This document shows positions 38,797 to 47,143 of a stretch of DNA of 64,000 nt, one piece after another (the stretch's first letter is position 1; each line of letters opens with the position of its first letter). The DNA lies in the NCBI RefSeq assembly GCF_001278705.1, contig NZ_CP012600.1, positions 2,108,190 to 2,172,189 of the forward strand, in the 5' to 3' direction. This DNA is from Bacillus gobiensis. Its GTDB lineage: Bacteria; Bacillota; Bacilli; Bacillales; Bacillaceae. A program made the position numbers and the translations under genes. The notes beneath the pieces were generated by a model. It made no database searches and had not been told where the DNA came from. It saw nothing but the letters and a program-made list of their open reading frames with translations.

Positions 38797-38824
38797 AAAA
38801 AGCCAACTGCATATGCAATCGGCT
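38797..38824 (-). terminator. Terminator of ytfI-ytfJ
   Basis: An 11-bp stem (AGCCGATTGCA/TGCAGTTGGCT, one G-T pair, loop two to four) is followed by TTTTG on the minus strand. Confidence 0.8.
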
Positions 38825-38827
38825 TCT

Positions 38828-39277
38828 TTACAATTGAATATCTTCTTGAAGATTTTTATCTCTTCTATGATCTTTTTCGTTCTTTTTAAACATGTCTTGG
38901 ATCCGCTCAATCGCTTGCGGCGCGGATTCAACCAGTTTTTCAAGCAAATGGGTATTTTCATCCAAATGAAGCATTCTGACCCCTGTCGATCCTACAATTA
39001 AAAAGGCGATCGGTGTGATTGATACCCCGCCTCCGCTGCCGCCTCCGAAGGGAAGCTTATGCTCTTTTCTTTCTCCATCAGCAGATTTTGATTGGAGGTT
39101 TGCGGCGTTGAATTCACTGCCGCCTGCTGCAAAACCAAACCCCACTTTGGATACAGTTAAGATTACACTGCCATCCGGAGTTTCTACAGGGTCACCTATA
39201 ATCGTATTGACATCAATCATTTCTTTTAAGTTTTCCATTGCCGTTTTCATTAAGCCTTGGATCGGATGATCTGCCAT
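38828..39277 (-). CDS. ytfJ: GerW family sporulation protein YtfJ
   Basis: A 149-residue soluble protein of the GerW/YtfJ family. The core IIGDPVETPDGSVILTVSKVGFGFAAGGSE is unmistakable (starts near residue 27), followed by a glycine-rich turn (FGGGSGGG) and an amphipathic C-terminal helix. In B. subtilis it is made in the forespore and needed for germination with L-alanine. Downstream of ytfI by 37 bp, under the SigF-type promoter. Confidence 0.93.
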   Translation of the reverse strand: MADHPIQGLMKTAMENLKEMIDVNTIIGDPVETPDGSVILTVSKVGFGFAAGGSEFNAANLQSKSADGERKEHKLPFGGGSGGGVSITPIAFLIVGSTGVRMLHLDENTHLLEKLVESAPQAIERIQDMFKKNEKDHRRDKNLQEDIQL

Positions 39278-39314
39278 TTTCTTTCCTCCTTACACAGCCT
39301 GAGATGGTTTTTTT

Positions 39315-39983
39315 CTAGCTTTTAGATTCTAAAGGCTGAGGCTTATTGACAAGCGTTCGCTTGCTCCCTCGCCAATATGTAAGTAATCGAATCGCTGCAC
39401 CCATAGCATGTCCCATCCGGAAAGATAATATACACGTCAGATTCGTTTTTGACTCAGCGTGAAAAAAGGAAGGAATCACTTCAATTTCAGGCCTGATTTT
39501 CAATTTTAAATTCTGATCCAGCAAAGCAATACACGAACCTTTGATGGCCCACGCGCTCCCGCATATGATTCCTGTTAATGCAGCATCATTTATTCCGATT
39601 ACAGATTTCCATCGGAATTCAGTTACATGAACATGCTTTAAAAATCGTCTGACTATTTTTTGCAAGTGAACGACCCGCTTTTTTATTTCATTAAGTTGTT
39701 CGAAGTAATTTTGCATATCTTCACTGCCGACTTTTCCTTTGCTTTCTTTCTTTCCGACATTGGATTCTGATTTTACATCAATCGTTTGATCCTCTTTATT
39801 CACCTTTATCGAAGGGAATTCTTTTTTGATTTTCACCAATCCCCCCAGAAGCCTGATGACAATCGTGAGTCTGTCATCATCTTTGTCATGCTTATATCTT
39901 ATAGTTATTGAAATTTTCATAACAAATAACAGGGCAACAAGAATTAATCCAAAAGCTAAAAAAAACATAGGAGAAGCTTTCAC
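39315..39983 (-). CDS. ytfI: YtfI, DUF2953 family sporulation-linked protein
   Basis: A 222-residue protein with one N-terminal membrane helix (about 5-24), a KKES-rich linker (about 75-95) and a C-terminal DUF2953 region. It forms an operon with ytfJ, as in B. subtilis. The start is uncertain: GTG 39983 lies directly after AAAGGAT, and ATG 39968 is further than usual from it. With the predicted SigF start at about 39993 the leader would be only about 10 nt for GTG 39983 and about 25 nt for ATG 39968. Confidence 0.82.
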   Translation of the reverse strand: MKASPMFFLAFGLILVALLFVMKISITIRYKHDKDDDRLTIVIRLLGGLVKIKKEFPSIKVNKEDQTIDVKSESNVGKKESKGKVGSEDMQNYFEQLNEIKKRVVHLQKIVRRFLKHVHVTEFRWKSVIGINDAALTGIICGSAWAIKGSCIALLDQNLKLKIRPEIEVIPSFFHAESKTNLTCILSFRMGHAMGAAIRLLTYWRGSKRTLVNKPQPLESKS

Positions 39984-39999
39984 ATCCTTTCAACAAAGC

Positions 40000-40027
40000 A
40001 TTATCGCCAAATGGAAATAAAATAAAC
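40000..40027 (-). promoter_or_regulatory. Predicted SigF (forespore) promoter of ytfI-ytfJ
   Basis: On the minus strand GTTTA (40023-40027) is followed after 14 bp by GGCGATAAT (40000-40008). The latter is a full match to the SigF -10 pattern GGNNANAMT. It overlaps the yteJ terminator, and ytfIJ is known to be SigF-dependent in B. subtilis. Confidence 0.55.
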
Positions 40028-40048
40028 CTGGCTCTAAAAAGCCAGGTT
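40021..40048 (-). terminator. Terminator of sppA-yteJ
   Basis: A perfect 9-bp stem (AACCTGGCT/AGCCAGGTT) on the minus strand is followed by TATTTTATTT, just after the yteJ stop. Confidence 0.8.
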
Positions 40049-40052
40049 CCGT

Positions 40053-40565
40053 TCATTGTTTTTTATAAAGTTTTTCGTGAATGACCGTTGTATCAGCAAA
40101 AAAATCATGAATACCCTGTTTCTTCGGCGTCACTCCGACAACGATATATAAAAAAGCGAAGTTATGAATGTATCTCCCGATTACTTCTCTGAATAACAGA
40201 GAGCTCCACGTCAGCTCTTTTTCCTTACCTATTGAAATAACCTTAAGGCCAAACACCATTTTTCCGAGCGTTTGATGAAAAAAGAAGGTCATCAGGAAAA
40301 AATACAGCAAAAACAATATGGAGATAGAAACAGTATATGGCGATATTGTGAAAAGCCCGACCTTCTTTTCAAGATTCAATAAGGTAAAGAGCGGCTCTAC
40401 TGTTAAATTCGTAATGCCCCAAACAACTATGCCATCAAGCAAATACGCCCAAAACCTGATCCAAAAGCCAGCATAGGCATGCTCTGTTTCAAAGTTCCGC
40501 GTATCATGGGCTGTCTCATGTGAAGCTTCTTTGACTGGATTTCCATCATCGAATGTTGAGTCCAT
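40053..40565 (-). CDS. yteJ: RDD family membrane protein YteJ
   Basis: A 170-residue protein with the RDD domain (about 30-165) and three membrane segments. AGFWIRFWAYLLDGIVVW carries the Arg-Asp residues of the family and FHQTLGKMVFGLKV the second signature. B. subtilis YteJ modulates the SppA complex at the membrane. It starts 12 bp after sppA, with GGAGGGAG upstream. Confidence 0.92.
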   Translation of the reverse strand: MDSTFDDGNPVKEASHETAHDTRNFETEHAYAGFWIRFWAYLLDGIVVWGITNLTVEPLFTLLNLEKKVGLFTISPYTVSISILFLLYFFLMTFFFHQTLGKMVFGLKVISIGKEKELTWSSLLFREVIGRYIHNFAFLYIVVGVTPKKQGIHDFFADTTVIHEKLYKKQ

Positions 40566-40577
40566 CTTTCTCCCTCC

Positions 40578-41582
40578 TTATTTAGAATACAAGTACATGG
40601 CCCGAGGAGAATTCCCCTGTGACAGCAGTCCTGTTAAATTTAAAAATTCTGCTTCCTTGCCAAACACTTTACTTGCACTCATCGAGAGTAACGACTGCCA
40701 GCTGGCATTTTCTTCATACCCAACGACCGATGCACCCTTTAGATTTTTATTATCTTTTTTCATTGCGGCAATTGCATCTTCGTAGTATCCAAGCTCATCA
40801 ACTAAATTTAAGTCCTTCGCTTGACGTCCGTCATAAATGCGGCCGTCTGCGATTTTTTTCACCTGATCTTCAGGCAAATTCCGTCCGTTCTCGATTACGT
40901 CAACAAAACCTTCATACGCATTATTAACAATTTTTTGAAGAATCTCTCGGTCGCCTTTAGTCATATCTTTTGAAGGTGACATAATATCCTTATATTCGCC
41001 GCTTTTTACGGTATCAAATTTAATTCCGAACCTGTCGGCAAGCTCTGCATAATTCGTTCCTTGCATAATCACTCCGAGAGAACCTGTCATCGTATCTGGA
41101 GCGGCAAAAATTTTATCCGCAGACGTTGAAATATAATATCCTCCGGAAGCCGCCATTGTGCCCATTGACACGTATATCGGTTTTTTCGTCTCCGCTTTGA
41201 TTTCCTCTAATTTTTTATGTAATTCTGCACTTTCGACCACTCCGCCTCCAGGTGAATTTACCCTAAGGAGAATTCCTTTAATAGAGCTGTCTTCCTTTGC
41301 CTGATCAAGCATCTTTAGAAACCCTCTATGATTATAGCCTGATGAATCAAGGAGTCCGCCGCCGTCACTGCCGGTGTCTTGAATCGTTCCGTTCACCTCA
41401 AGAACAGCTATTTTACTGTCCACTGCCCCTTCCTCAATTACGTTTTCCGTGTACTCATTTCCTAAATCAGCTGCTAAATCACTGCTTGAAAATTCAAATA
41501 TCGCCATAAATAAGCTCATCATTGCGGAAATCAAAAACACTCCTAATGCAATGGCTAAAGCAATCCAACGTTTTGCATTCAT
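40578..41582 (-). CDS. sppA: Signal peptide peptidase SppA
   Basis: Membrane serine protease that degrades leftover signal peptides, 334 residues. One N-terminal membrane helix (about 7-30), then the S49 peptidase domain. The catalytic Ser146 ([12 protein letters not shown]) and Lys198 ([10 protein letters not shown]) form the Ser-Lys dyad in the same spacing as B. subtilis SppA. AAGAGGAGGAG precedes the ATG. Operon with yteJ. Confidence 0.96.
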   Translation of the reverse strand: MNAKRWIALAIALGVFLISAMMSLFMAIFEFSSSDLAADLGNEYTENVIEEGAVDSKIAVLEVNGTIQDTGSDGGGLLDSSGYNHRGFLKMLDQAKEDSSIKGILLRVNSPGGGVVESAELHKKLEEIKAETKKPIYVSMGTMAASGGYYISTSADKIFAAPDTMTGSLGVIMQGTNYAELADRFGIKFDTVKSGEYKDIMSPSKDMTKGDREILQKIVNNAYEGFVDVIENGRNLPEDQVKKIADGRIYDGRQAKDLNLVDELGYYEDAIAAMKKDNKNLKGASVVGYEENASWQSLLSMSASKVFGKEAEFLNLTGLLSQGNSPRAMYLYSK

Positions 41583-41740
41583 TCTAAGTCTCCTCCTCTT
41601 CCTTTCTATACGTACTGCAAATGTAAAGGTTTCAATCTTTCAATCGTACATACAATCATGATAAACTTAAACAAAGGGTATTTTATCATATTAAGGGATT
41701 ATGGGAAAATATTATTCATTTTACAAAATGGAGGAGACGT

Positions 41741-42541
41741 ATGGATCAGCGACGAAATGTATTTTTCTTTCACAGTAAAGACGAAACAACGATAAGACAA
41801 GTAGATAAGTTGCAATCTCTAGCAGTGGAGCATGGGTTTAAGCTCGTGGACAATTACGAAGACGCTAATATTATTGCTAGTATAGGGGGAGACGGGGCGT
41901 TTTTGCAGGCTGTCAGAAAGACCGGATTCAGAGATGACTGTCTGTATTTTGGCATCTCCCAGAAAAAACAACCCTATTTGTACTGCGATTTTCAAATCGA
42001 TGAAACGGATAAAATGATTGAAGCAATGCGGAATGATCAAATCTCCGTAAGGAAGTATCCCGTCATAGATATAACGATTGACGACACAAACCGATTTCAT
42101 TGTTTAAATGAGATTTCGATCCGTTCCGGGATTATAAAAGCCTTCGTCATTGATTTGTTCATTGATGATTTGCATTTTGAAACCTTTAGAGGAGACGGAT
42201 TGATTATTTCAACGCCTACCGGAAGCAGCGGCTATAATAAATCGGTCCATGGGGCACTTGTAGATCCGCAAATGGCATGTATGCAGGTAACGGAGCTTGC
42301 TTCATTAAATAATAATACATACAGAACACTTGGTTCGCCATTTGTTCTTAGCAGCCAGCGAAAACTGCGTCTCGAAGTAGTTCAGGACGGCAATACCCAC
42401 CCGGTTATCGGCCTGGATAATGAAGCGTTAAGCATCAAGCATGTGAAACAATTCGATATCGGCATTAACGGTAAGACAGTCAAAACAGTGAAGCTTAAAG
42501 ATAATTCTTTCTGGCAAAAAGTGAAAAGAACATTTCTCTAG
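41741..42541 (+). CDS. nadK2: NAD kinase 2
   Basis: Phosphorylates NAD to NADP. The 266-residue protein has GGDGAF (49-54) with the active-site aspartate, NEISIRSG, and TPTGSSGYNKS for the second NAD-kinase signature. It matches B. subtilis YtdI (NadK2, the smaller paralog) in size and position. GGAGGAGACGT precedes the ATG. It stands alone on the plus strand between sppA and ytcJ. Confidence 0.95.
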   Translation: MDQRRNVFFFHSKDETTIRQVDKLQSLAVEHGFKLVDNYEDANIIASIGGDGAFLQAVRKTGFRDDCLYFGISQKKQPYLYCDFQIDETDKMIEAMRNDQISVRKYPVIDITIDDTNRFHCLNEISIRSGIIKAFVIDLFIDDLHFETFRGDGLIISTPTGSSGYNKSVHGALVDPQMACMQVTELASLNNNTYRTLGSPFVLSSQRKLRLEVVQDGNTHPVIGLDNEALSIKHVKQFDIGINGKTVKTVKLKDNSFWQKVKRTFL

Positions 42542-42545
42542 ATTT

Positions 42546-42583
42546 GAAAAAGCAGGCGACCGTTATGAGGCGCCTGCTTTTTT
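42546..42583. terminator. Bidirectional terminator between nadK2 and ytcJ
   Basis: A perfect stem (AAAGCAGGCG/CGCCTGCTTT) has T-runs on both sides. The ytcJ stop codon (42563-42565) is in the loop. Confidence 0.9.
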
Positions 42584-44161
42584 ACGACGATAAACAATTT
42601 CCCCGGCAATGACCGTTTGTTGCACTGTGGCCAGATGAAGATACTCTTTTTCCATTTGAAAAAGATCTTTATCTAATATAGTAAAATCGGCATCATATCC
42701 TTTTTTTATCATACCGCGCTTATTTTCTTTATAAATGATCGCGGCACTCCCTTTCGTATACAAGCTGACTGCTTCAAAAACCGATAAGCATTCGCCTTCA
42801 TTATAAACCGTTTCGTCGCCTGGCTGGCTGCTTTTGCGAAGAACGGCCGACTGAATGCCGAGGATCGGGCTGACTGGTTCAATCGGTGCATCTGATCCCC
42901 CGGCACAAGGTATCCCTGCTTTCAGAAGAGTTTTCCAGACAAATGAGCGACGCACACGTTCCTCACCTAACCGGTCAATCGCCCAAGGAAAGTCACTGGC
43001 AAGAAAATGGGGCTGCAAATCAAGACATACAGGAAGCTTTGCTGCTTTTTTGACAAGCTCACTATTCACGACCTGGGCATGAATGATTCTGTCATGCCGT
43101 CCTTTGTGCGGAGGGAGTTTTTCTAAAACAGAAAGCACCTTTTCAAACGCAAGGTCGCCTATGGCATGCACAGCTACTTCCATATGATGCTGTCTCGCTT
43201 TTTCAACAAGCTCATAAAGCTCCTTTTCCTTATGAATTTCCACTCCATTCGTATCCGGATCATCATGATACGGCACCTTTAACAGCGCTGTTCTCCCCCC
43301 TAAGGCTCCATCTGCAAAAAGCTTCATAGCACCATATTCGATATACGGGCTTTCTTTTTTATCCAACTGAAGCCATTCGTCCAATGCCAGATGATGGACA
43401 AGCAAATGGGCGCGAAACAGCAGGCCTTCATTTGCGATCACTTCCTGGTAGGCGTTCATCGGATTAGCCGCTAGACCGTAGTAAGAAAGATCCTCACTAT
43501 GTCCGCCAGTTAGTCCTTTTTCATAGCAATCCTGTATTGCTGATCGAAGAGCACGATTTAAATAGGCAGAGTCAACAGTCGGCAGTACTTGATAAACCAA
43601 TTCTTGAGCCTTATCATGCAAAAGGCCGGCAGGGTTGCCGTTTTCATTCCTTACGATTACTCCGCCTTCCGGATCCGGGGTCTGTTTTGTAATTCCAGCC
43701 GCATGTAACGCTTTTGAATTGACAACGATTGCGTGCCGGCAAATCCGTTTCAGCAGGACAGGCCGATCAGGAAAAAACTCGTCCAAATCTTCCTTCGTTA
43801 AATATGAAGGATCAGAAAAACGATTTTCATTCCAGCCTTCCCCTATTAACCAGTCATTCCCGCTTACATCCGTCTCAGCAAGTCGAATTTTTTTTATGAT
43901 TTCCTCCTTGGATGTACACATTGATAAATCAAGCCGAATGAGTTTTTCTCCATGGCCGATCAAGTGAAGATGGCTATCCACGAAGCCCGGAAACATCGTT
44001 GCTCCCTTTAAATGCTGCTCTTTTGCATCTATGTATTTTTCTTTCATAGCCTGATAACTGCCCGTATCCAAAATTTGTCCATCTTCGACAACAACAGAGT
44101 CGACGGTGTGCCCTTCCTTTTCCATTGTATAGATGGTTCCCCCATACCATAAAGACTTCAA
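42563..44161 (-). CDS. ytcJ: YtcJ, amidohydrolase family 3 metal-dependent hydrolase
   Basis: A 532-residue TIM-barrel amidohydrolase of the YtcJ type. The metal site VDSHLHLIGHG is at about 61-71. Later ligands are seen in AVHAIGDLA, IIHAQVV and GGSDAPIEP. Related enzymes act on N-acyl or cyclic amide substrates, but the substrate here is unknown. Starts at TTG 44161 with only a weak AAGTGATC site. Monocistronic. Confidence 0.9.
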   Translation of the reverse strand: MKSLWYGGTIYTMEKEGHTVDSVVVEDGQILDTGSYQAMKEKYIDAKEQHLKGATMFPGFVDSHLHLIGHGEKLIRLDLSMCTSKEEIIKKIRLAETDVSGNDWLIGEGWNENRFSDPSYLTKEDLDEFFPDRPVLLKRICRHAIVVNSKALHAAGITKQTPDPEGGVIVRNENGNPAGLLHDKAQELVYQVLPTVDSAYLNRALRSAIQDCYEKGLTGGHSEDLSYYGLAANPMNAYQEVIANEGLLFRAHLLVHHLALDEWLQLDKKESPYIEYGAMKLFADGALGGRTALLKVPYHDDPDTNGVEIHKEKELYELVEKARQHHMEVAVHAIGDLAFEKVLSVLEKLPPHKGRHDRIIHAQVVNSELVKKAAKLPVCLDLQPHFLASDFPWAIDRLGEERVRRSFVWKTLLKAGIPCAGGSDAPIEPVSPILGIQSAVLRKSSQPGDETVYNEGECLSVFEAVSLYTKGSAAIIYKENKRGMIKKGYDADFTILDKDLFQMEKEYLHLATVQQTVIAGEIVYRRKKAGAS

Positions 44162-44247
44162 AACCGATCACTTCTCTTTCTTTTCGACCATTTTACTCCA
44201 TCTTATCATAGAAAAACAGGCATACGAACGCTTCTCTCTGAGAAATA

Positions 44248-44271
44248 CAAAAAGAGTGGGGAAACCCCCAC
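44248..44271 (-). terminator. Terminator of sspA
   Basis: A 6-bp G/C stem (GTGGGG/CCCCAC) on the minus strand is followed by TCTTTTTG, 25 bp after the stop codon. Confidence 0.8.
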
Positions 44272-44295
44272 CCATCAGCCATTCTAATTAATTTT

Positions 44296-44502
44296 TTATT
44301 GAGGTGTAGAACCACCAAGTTGTTGTTGAGCTAAAGAAACCAAACGTTTCGTGATTTCTCCTCCAACTGAACCGTTAGCGCGGGAAGTTGTTTCAGCACC
44401 AAGGTTAACACCAAATTCAGTAGCGATTTCATACTTCATTTGGTCGATAGCTTGACTAGCACCTGGAACTACTAATTGATTACTGGATCTATTTTGAGCC
44501 AT
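44296..44502 (-). CDS. sspA: Alpha/beta-type small acid-soluble spore protein
   Basis: A 68-residue DNA-binding protein that saturates forespore DNA and protects it from UV and heat. The germination protease target EIATEFGV is at about 25-32, and the conserved C-terminal helix [12 protein letters not shown] follows. AAGGAGGTGAG precedes ATG 44502, and a SigG-type promoter lies just upstream. Position between ytcJ and thiI is the same as sspA of B. subtilis. Confidence 0.97.
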   Translation of the reverse strand: MAQNRSSNQLVVPGASQAIDQMKYEIATEFGVNLGAETTSRANGSVGGEITKRLVSLAQQQLGGSTPQ

Positions 44503-44524
44503 GTGTCTCACCTCCTTGTGAGTA

Positions 44525-44554
44525 TAGAATGTGTAATAACACATGGCTTCATTC
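44525..44554 (-). promoter_or_regulatory. Predicted SigG (late forespore) promoter of sspA
   Basis: GAATG (44550-44554) and CATTCTA (44525-44531) on the minus strand are separated by exactly 18 bp. This matches the SigG pattern GHATR-N18-CATNHTA in every defined position. Confidence 0.75.
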
Positions 44555-44603
44555 ACAGAACGGCTGGTAATTGTTTGTAATTCCTATATTCTCATTTTCC
44601 GCT

Positions 44604-45809
44604 TTAAAAAAGACCGGCAAATGCTTTATTTACATCTTCAACATGATGAATCACGATTGTTTCTGCTTCGGCGGCAGCCTCTCTCATAAGCTCGTCAAAG
44701 TCGACAAAGCTTTCAAAATGCTCCACCTTTTCTTTTTTTGGCCGTGTCTTCGGTGCAGAAGGCGTAAATATCGTACAACAGTCTTCGTACGGACGTATGC
44801 TGATATCATAGGTGCCTACCAGCCTAGCTTCTTCAATAATTTCATTTTTATCTGTACCAATTAACGGACGAAGGATAGGCGTCGACGTCACTGCATTGAT
44901 TGCATACATGCTCTCTAGGGTTTGGCTTGCCACTTGACCCAGGCTTTCCCCGGTAATTATTGCAAGTCCTCCTTGCTTTTCCCGGATCATATCTGTAATT
45001 TGCAGCATCATTCTTCTTGTCGCAGTCATCGTATAGTTTTCCGGAATTTGTTTTTGAATCCGCTCTTGGATTTTAGTGAATGGGACAATATGCAGGGCAA
45101 TCGATCCTGCAAAAGCAGATAGCTCTTGAGTCAAATCCATTACTTTTTGCTTTGCTCGTTCACTTGTGTAAGGAGGACTGAAAAAATGCACGGCCTCGAT
45201 GCCAATTCCTCTCTTCATTGCTTTGTAGCCTGCGACCGGACTATCGAATCCGCCGGAAAGCATCAGCATTGCCTTGCCTCCGCTGCCGACCGGAAGGCCG
45301 CCTGCGCCCATTTCATCCTTAAACGTTAAGTAGGTCTCTTTTTCTCTGATTTCGATTCGCAGATGAATATCAGGTTTTTTCACATTCACAGTTATTCCCT
45401 CAACATTTTTTAAAATATGAGCGCCGATTTCGGCGTTCATTTCATTCGAATCAAGCTCGAATTGCTTATTGGCTCTCTTCGTTGAAATTTTAAAGGTTTT
45501 TCCCGCAGTGTAGGTTTCCTGAATCGAAAGCAAAGCTTTTTTCTTTATTTCTTCCAAATCATTTTTGCAAGTAATTGCTAAGCTGAATGATTGAATGCCA
45601 AACACCTTTTTTAATTGGCGTGATATAGCTTCAGGGTTTTCATTATTTAATTGAAGCAGCATCCGGTCTCTATTGGAAGAATAAGAAATATTACCGAAAT
45701 TCCTGAGAGCAAGTTTTACATTTTTCTTCAGATGCTCGATAAATTTTTTTCGGTTTTTTCCTTTCGTTGAAATTTCGCCATATCGAATTAAAATCGTATC
45801 TCCCAGCAT
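44604..45809 (-). CDS. thiI: tRNA 4-thiouridine synthase / thiamine sulfur-transfer protein ThiI
   Basis: Activates tRNA uridine-8 by adenylation and transfers sulfur to it; also used in thiazole synthesis in some bacteria. The 401-residue protein has an N-terminal ferredoxin-like/THUMP region (about 1-165) and the PP-loop MLSGGFDSPVAG (about 182-193). As in other Bacillus ThiI, there is no C-terminal rhodanese domain. ATG 45809 has GAGGTGAGAA upstream and starts 5 bp after its sulfur donor gene nifZ. Confidence 0.96.
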   Translation of the reverse strand: MLGDTILIRYGEISTKGKNRKKFIEHLKKNVKLALRNFGNISYSSNRDRMLLQLNNENPEAISRQLKKVFGIQSFSLAITCKNDLEEIKKKALLSIQETYTAGKTFKISTKRANKQFELDSNEMNAEIGAHILKNVEGITVNVKKPDIHLRIEIREKETYLTFKDEMGAGGLPVGSGGKAMLMLSGGFDSPVAGYKAMKRGIGIEAVHFFSPPYTSERAKQKVMDLTQELSAFAGSIALHIVPFTKIQERIQKQIPENYTMTATRRMMLQITDMIREKQGGLAIITGESLGQVASQTLESMYAINAVTSTPILRPLIGTDKNEIIEEARLVGTYDISIRPYEDCCTIFTPSAPKTRPKKEKVEHFESFVDFDELMREAAAEAETIVIHHVEDVNKAFAGLF

Positions 45810-45814
45810 CGTTC

Positions 45815-46960
45815 TCACCTCGTTAATTCTCTTAAATGCCCTATGGCTTCTTTTAGTGTAGTTATCACTTCAGGGACCATTTCCTTTGTCTGCCCGAAAC
45901 TCATGCTTATTCTTATACTTCCGGAAGCTTCCTTCTCGGTTTTGCCCATTGCAAGAAGCACCCGGCTCGGCTTATGCAGGCTGGATGAGCAAGCAGATGT
46001 CGTTGAAACGTAAACGTTTTTGCTTTCAAGCATATGAAGCAGAACCTCTGCTTTCACCCCGGGTACAGAAAAATTAATAATATGCGGAGCACTTTTCTCA
46101 AGCGGGGTATTTAGCTCGACACCAGGAATAGCAGACAGCTCTTTTAAAAATAAGCCTTTCGCTTCCTTCATGGTTTGATCATTACCTGCAAAATTCTGAA
46201 AGGACAGTCTCAGCGCTTTCGCCAATGAAACAGCTCCTGCCACGTTTTGAGTTCCCGAACGAAGGCCTTCTTCCTGCCCGCCTCCTGAGAGTAACGGATA
46301 AAGCTTTACGCCTTTTTTGACAAGCAGAGCGCCTGTCCCTTTTAAGCCATGAAATTTATGACCTGAAACCGTACTTAAATCGATATTTGCTTTATCAAAC
46401 GATAACGGAACTTTGCTAACTCCTTGTACATAATCAACATGGAAGCAGACATTCGGATAACCTTTGATGACCTTCCCAACTGCTTCTATAGGCTGAATGG
46501 CACCCGTTTCATTATTAACATGCATAATGGAGACTAAAATGGTGTCATCTCTCATCGCGTTTTCGAGCTCAGAAACGGATATTCTGCCTTCATGATTAAC
46601 GGGCAGAAAGGTCACATCAAACCCAAAGTCATCTCGCAGCTGCTCAAGTGGTTCCATTACAGAAGGATGCTCAATTGCCGTGGAAATAATATGTTTCCCT
46701 TTCTTCATCCGTGAGAATGCAAGCCCTTTTATGGCAAGATTATTTCCTTCCGTTCCACCAGAAGTAAAAAAGACGTTATAGTCTTGAATTTGCAAAATTT
46801 CGATGATCTGATCCCTCGCTGTTTGCAGCAATCGTTCAGACTCAGTTCCCATTGCATGCAAGGAGGATGGATTTCCGAAAAATTTTCGGCTGACTTGTCC
46901 ATACACATCAATAACTTCTTCATAGGGGATAGTCGTTGCACTATTGTCTAAATATAACAT
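45815..46960 (-). CDS. nifZ: Cysteine desulfurase (NifS-like), ThiI partner
   Basis: PLP enzyme releasing sulfur from cysteine as a persulfide, 381 residues. The cofactor lysine is in VSGHKFHGLKG (about 200) and the persulfide cysteine in STTSACSSS (about 325). It lies directly upstream of thiI; in B. subtilis this dedicated desulfurase supplies ThiI for tRNA thiolation. ATG 46960 has AAAGGTGAT upstream; a GTG nine bases earlier is too close to that site. Confidence 0.94.
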   Translation of the reverse strand: MLYLDNSATTIPYEEVIDVYGQVSRKFFGNPSSLHAMGTESERLLQTARDQIIEILQIQDYNVFFTSGGTEGNNLAIKGLAFSRMKKGKHIISTAIEHPSVMEPLEQLRDDFGFDVTFLPVNHEGRISVSELENAMRDDTILVSIMHVNNETGAIQPIEAVGKVIKGYPNVCFHVDYVQGVSKVPLSFDKANIDLSTVSGHKFHGLKGTGALLVKKGVKLYPLLSGGGQEEGLRSGTQNVAGAVSLAKALRLSFQNFAGNDQTMKEAKGLFLKELSAIPGVELNTPLEKSAPHIINFSVPGVKAEVLLHMLESKNVYVSTTSACSSSLHKPSRVLLAMGKTEKEASGSIRISMSFGQTKEMVPEVITTLKEAIGHLRELTR

Positions 46961-47083
46961 TTTTATCACCTTTCATTCTTACCCAGTGTACGTGATCCAT
47001 GCCATTAATAAAAGTGAAACATTCTTAGAGAAGGAGAAAGGGATGAAGATTGGCATGTTTCACCCTATCATTTCCATAGCGGC

Positions 47084-47131
47084 AAAAAAAAATTACACCC
47101 TTACAGGCCTGTTCGGCCTCTGGGGTGCAAT
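47084..47131 (-). terminator. Terminator of ezrA
   Basis: A long hairpin on the minus strand: outer 9-bp stem ATTGCACCC/GGGTGTAAT (one G-T), inner GGCC pairing, then eight T. It lies 12 bp after the ezrA stop. Confidence 0.85.
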
Positions 47132-47143
47132 TTCCTTATTAGT

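Noticed and set aside
38711..38818. Thirty-six-residue N-terminal extension of Tpx
   Set aside because: No ribosome site at its ATG; the predicted tpx promoter lies inside it, and TTG 38710 has a strong site.
44256..44271. G/C-rich stem GTGGGG/CCCCAC as a second copy of the polA-upstream repeat
   Set aside because: It shares only a short G/C run; it is a simple hairpin followed by a U-tract and acts as the sspA terminator.
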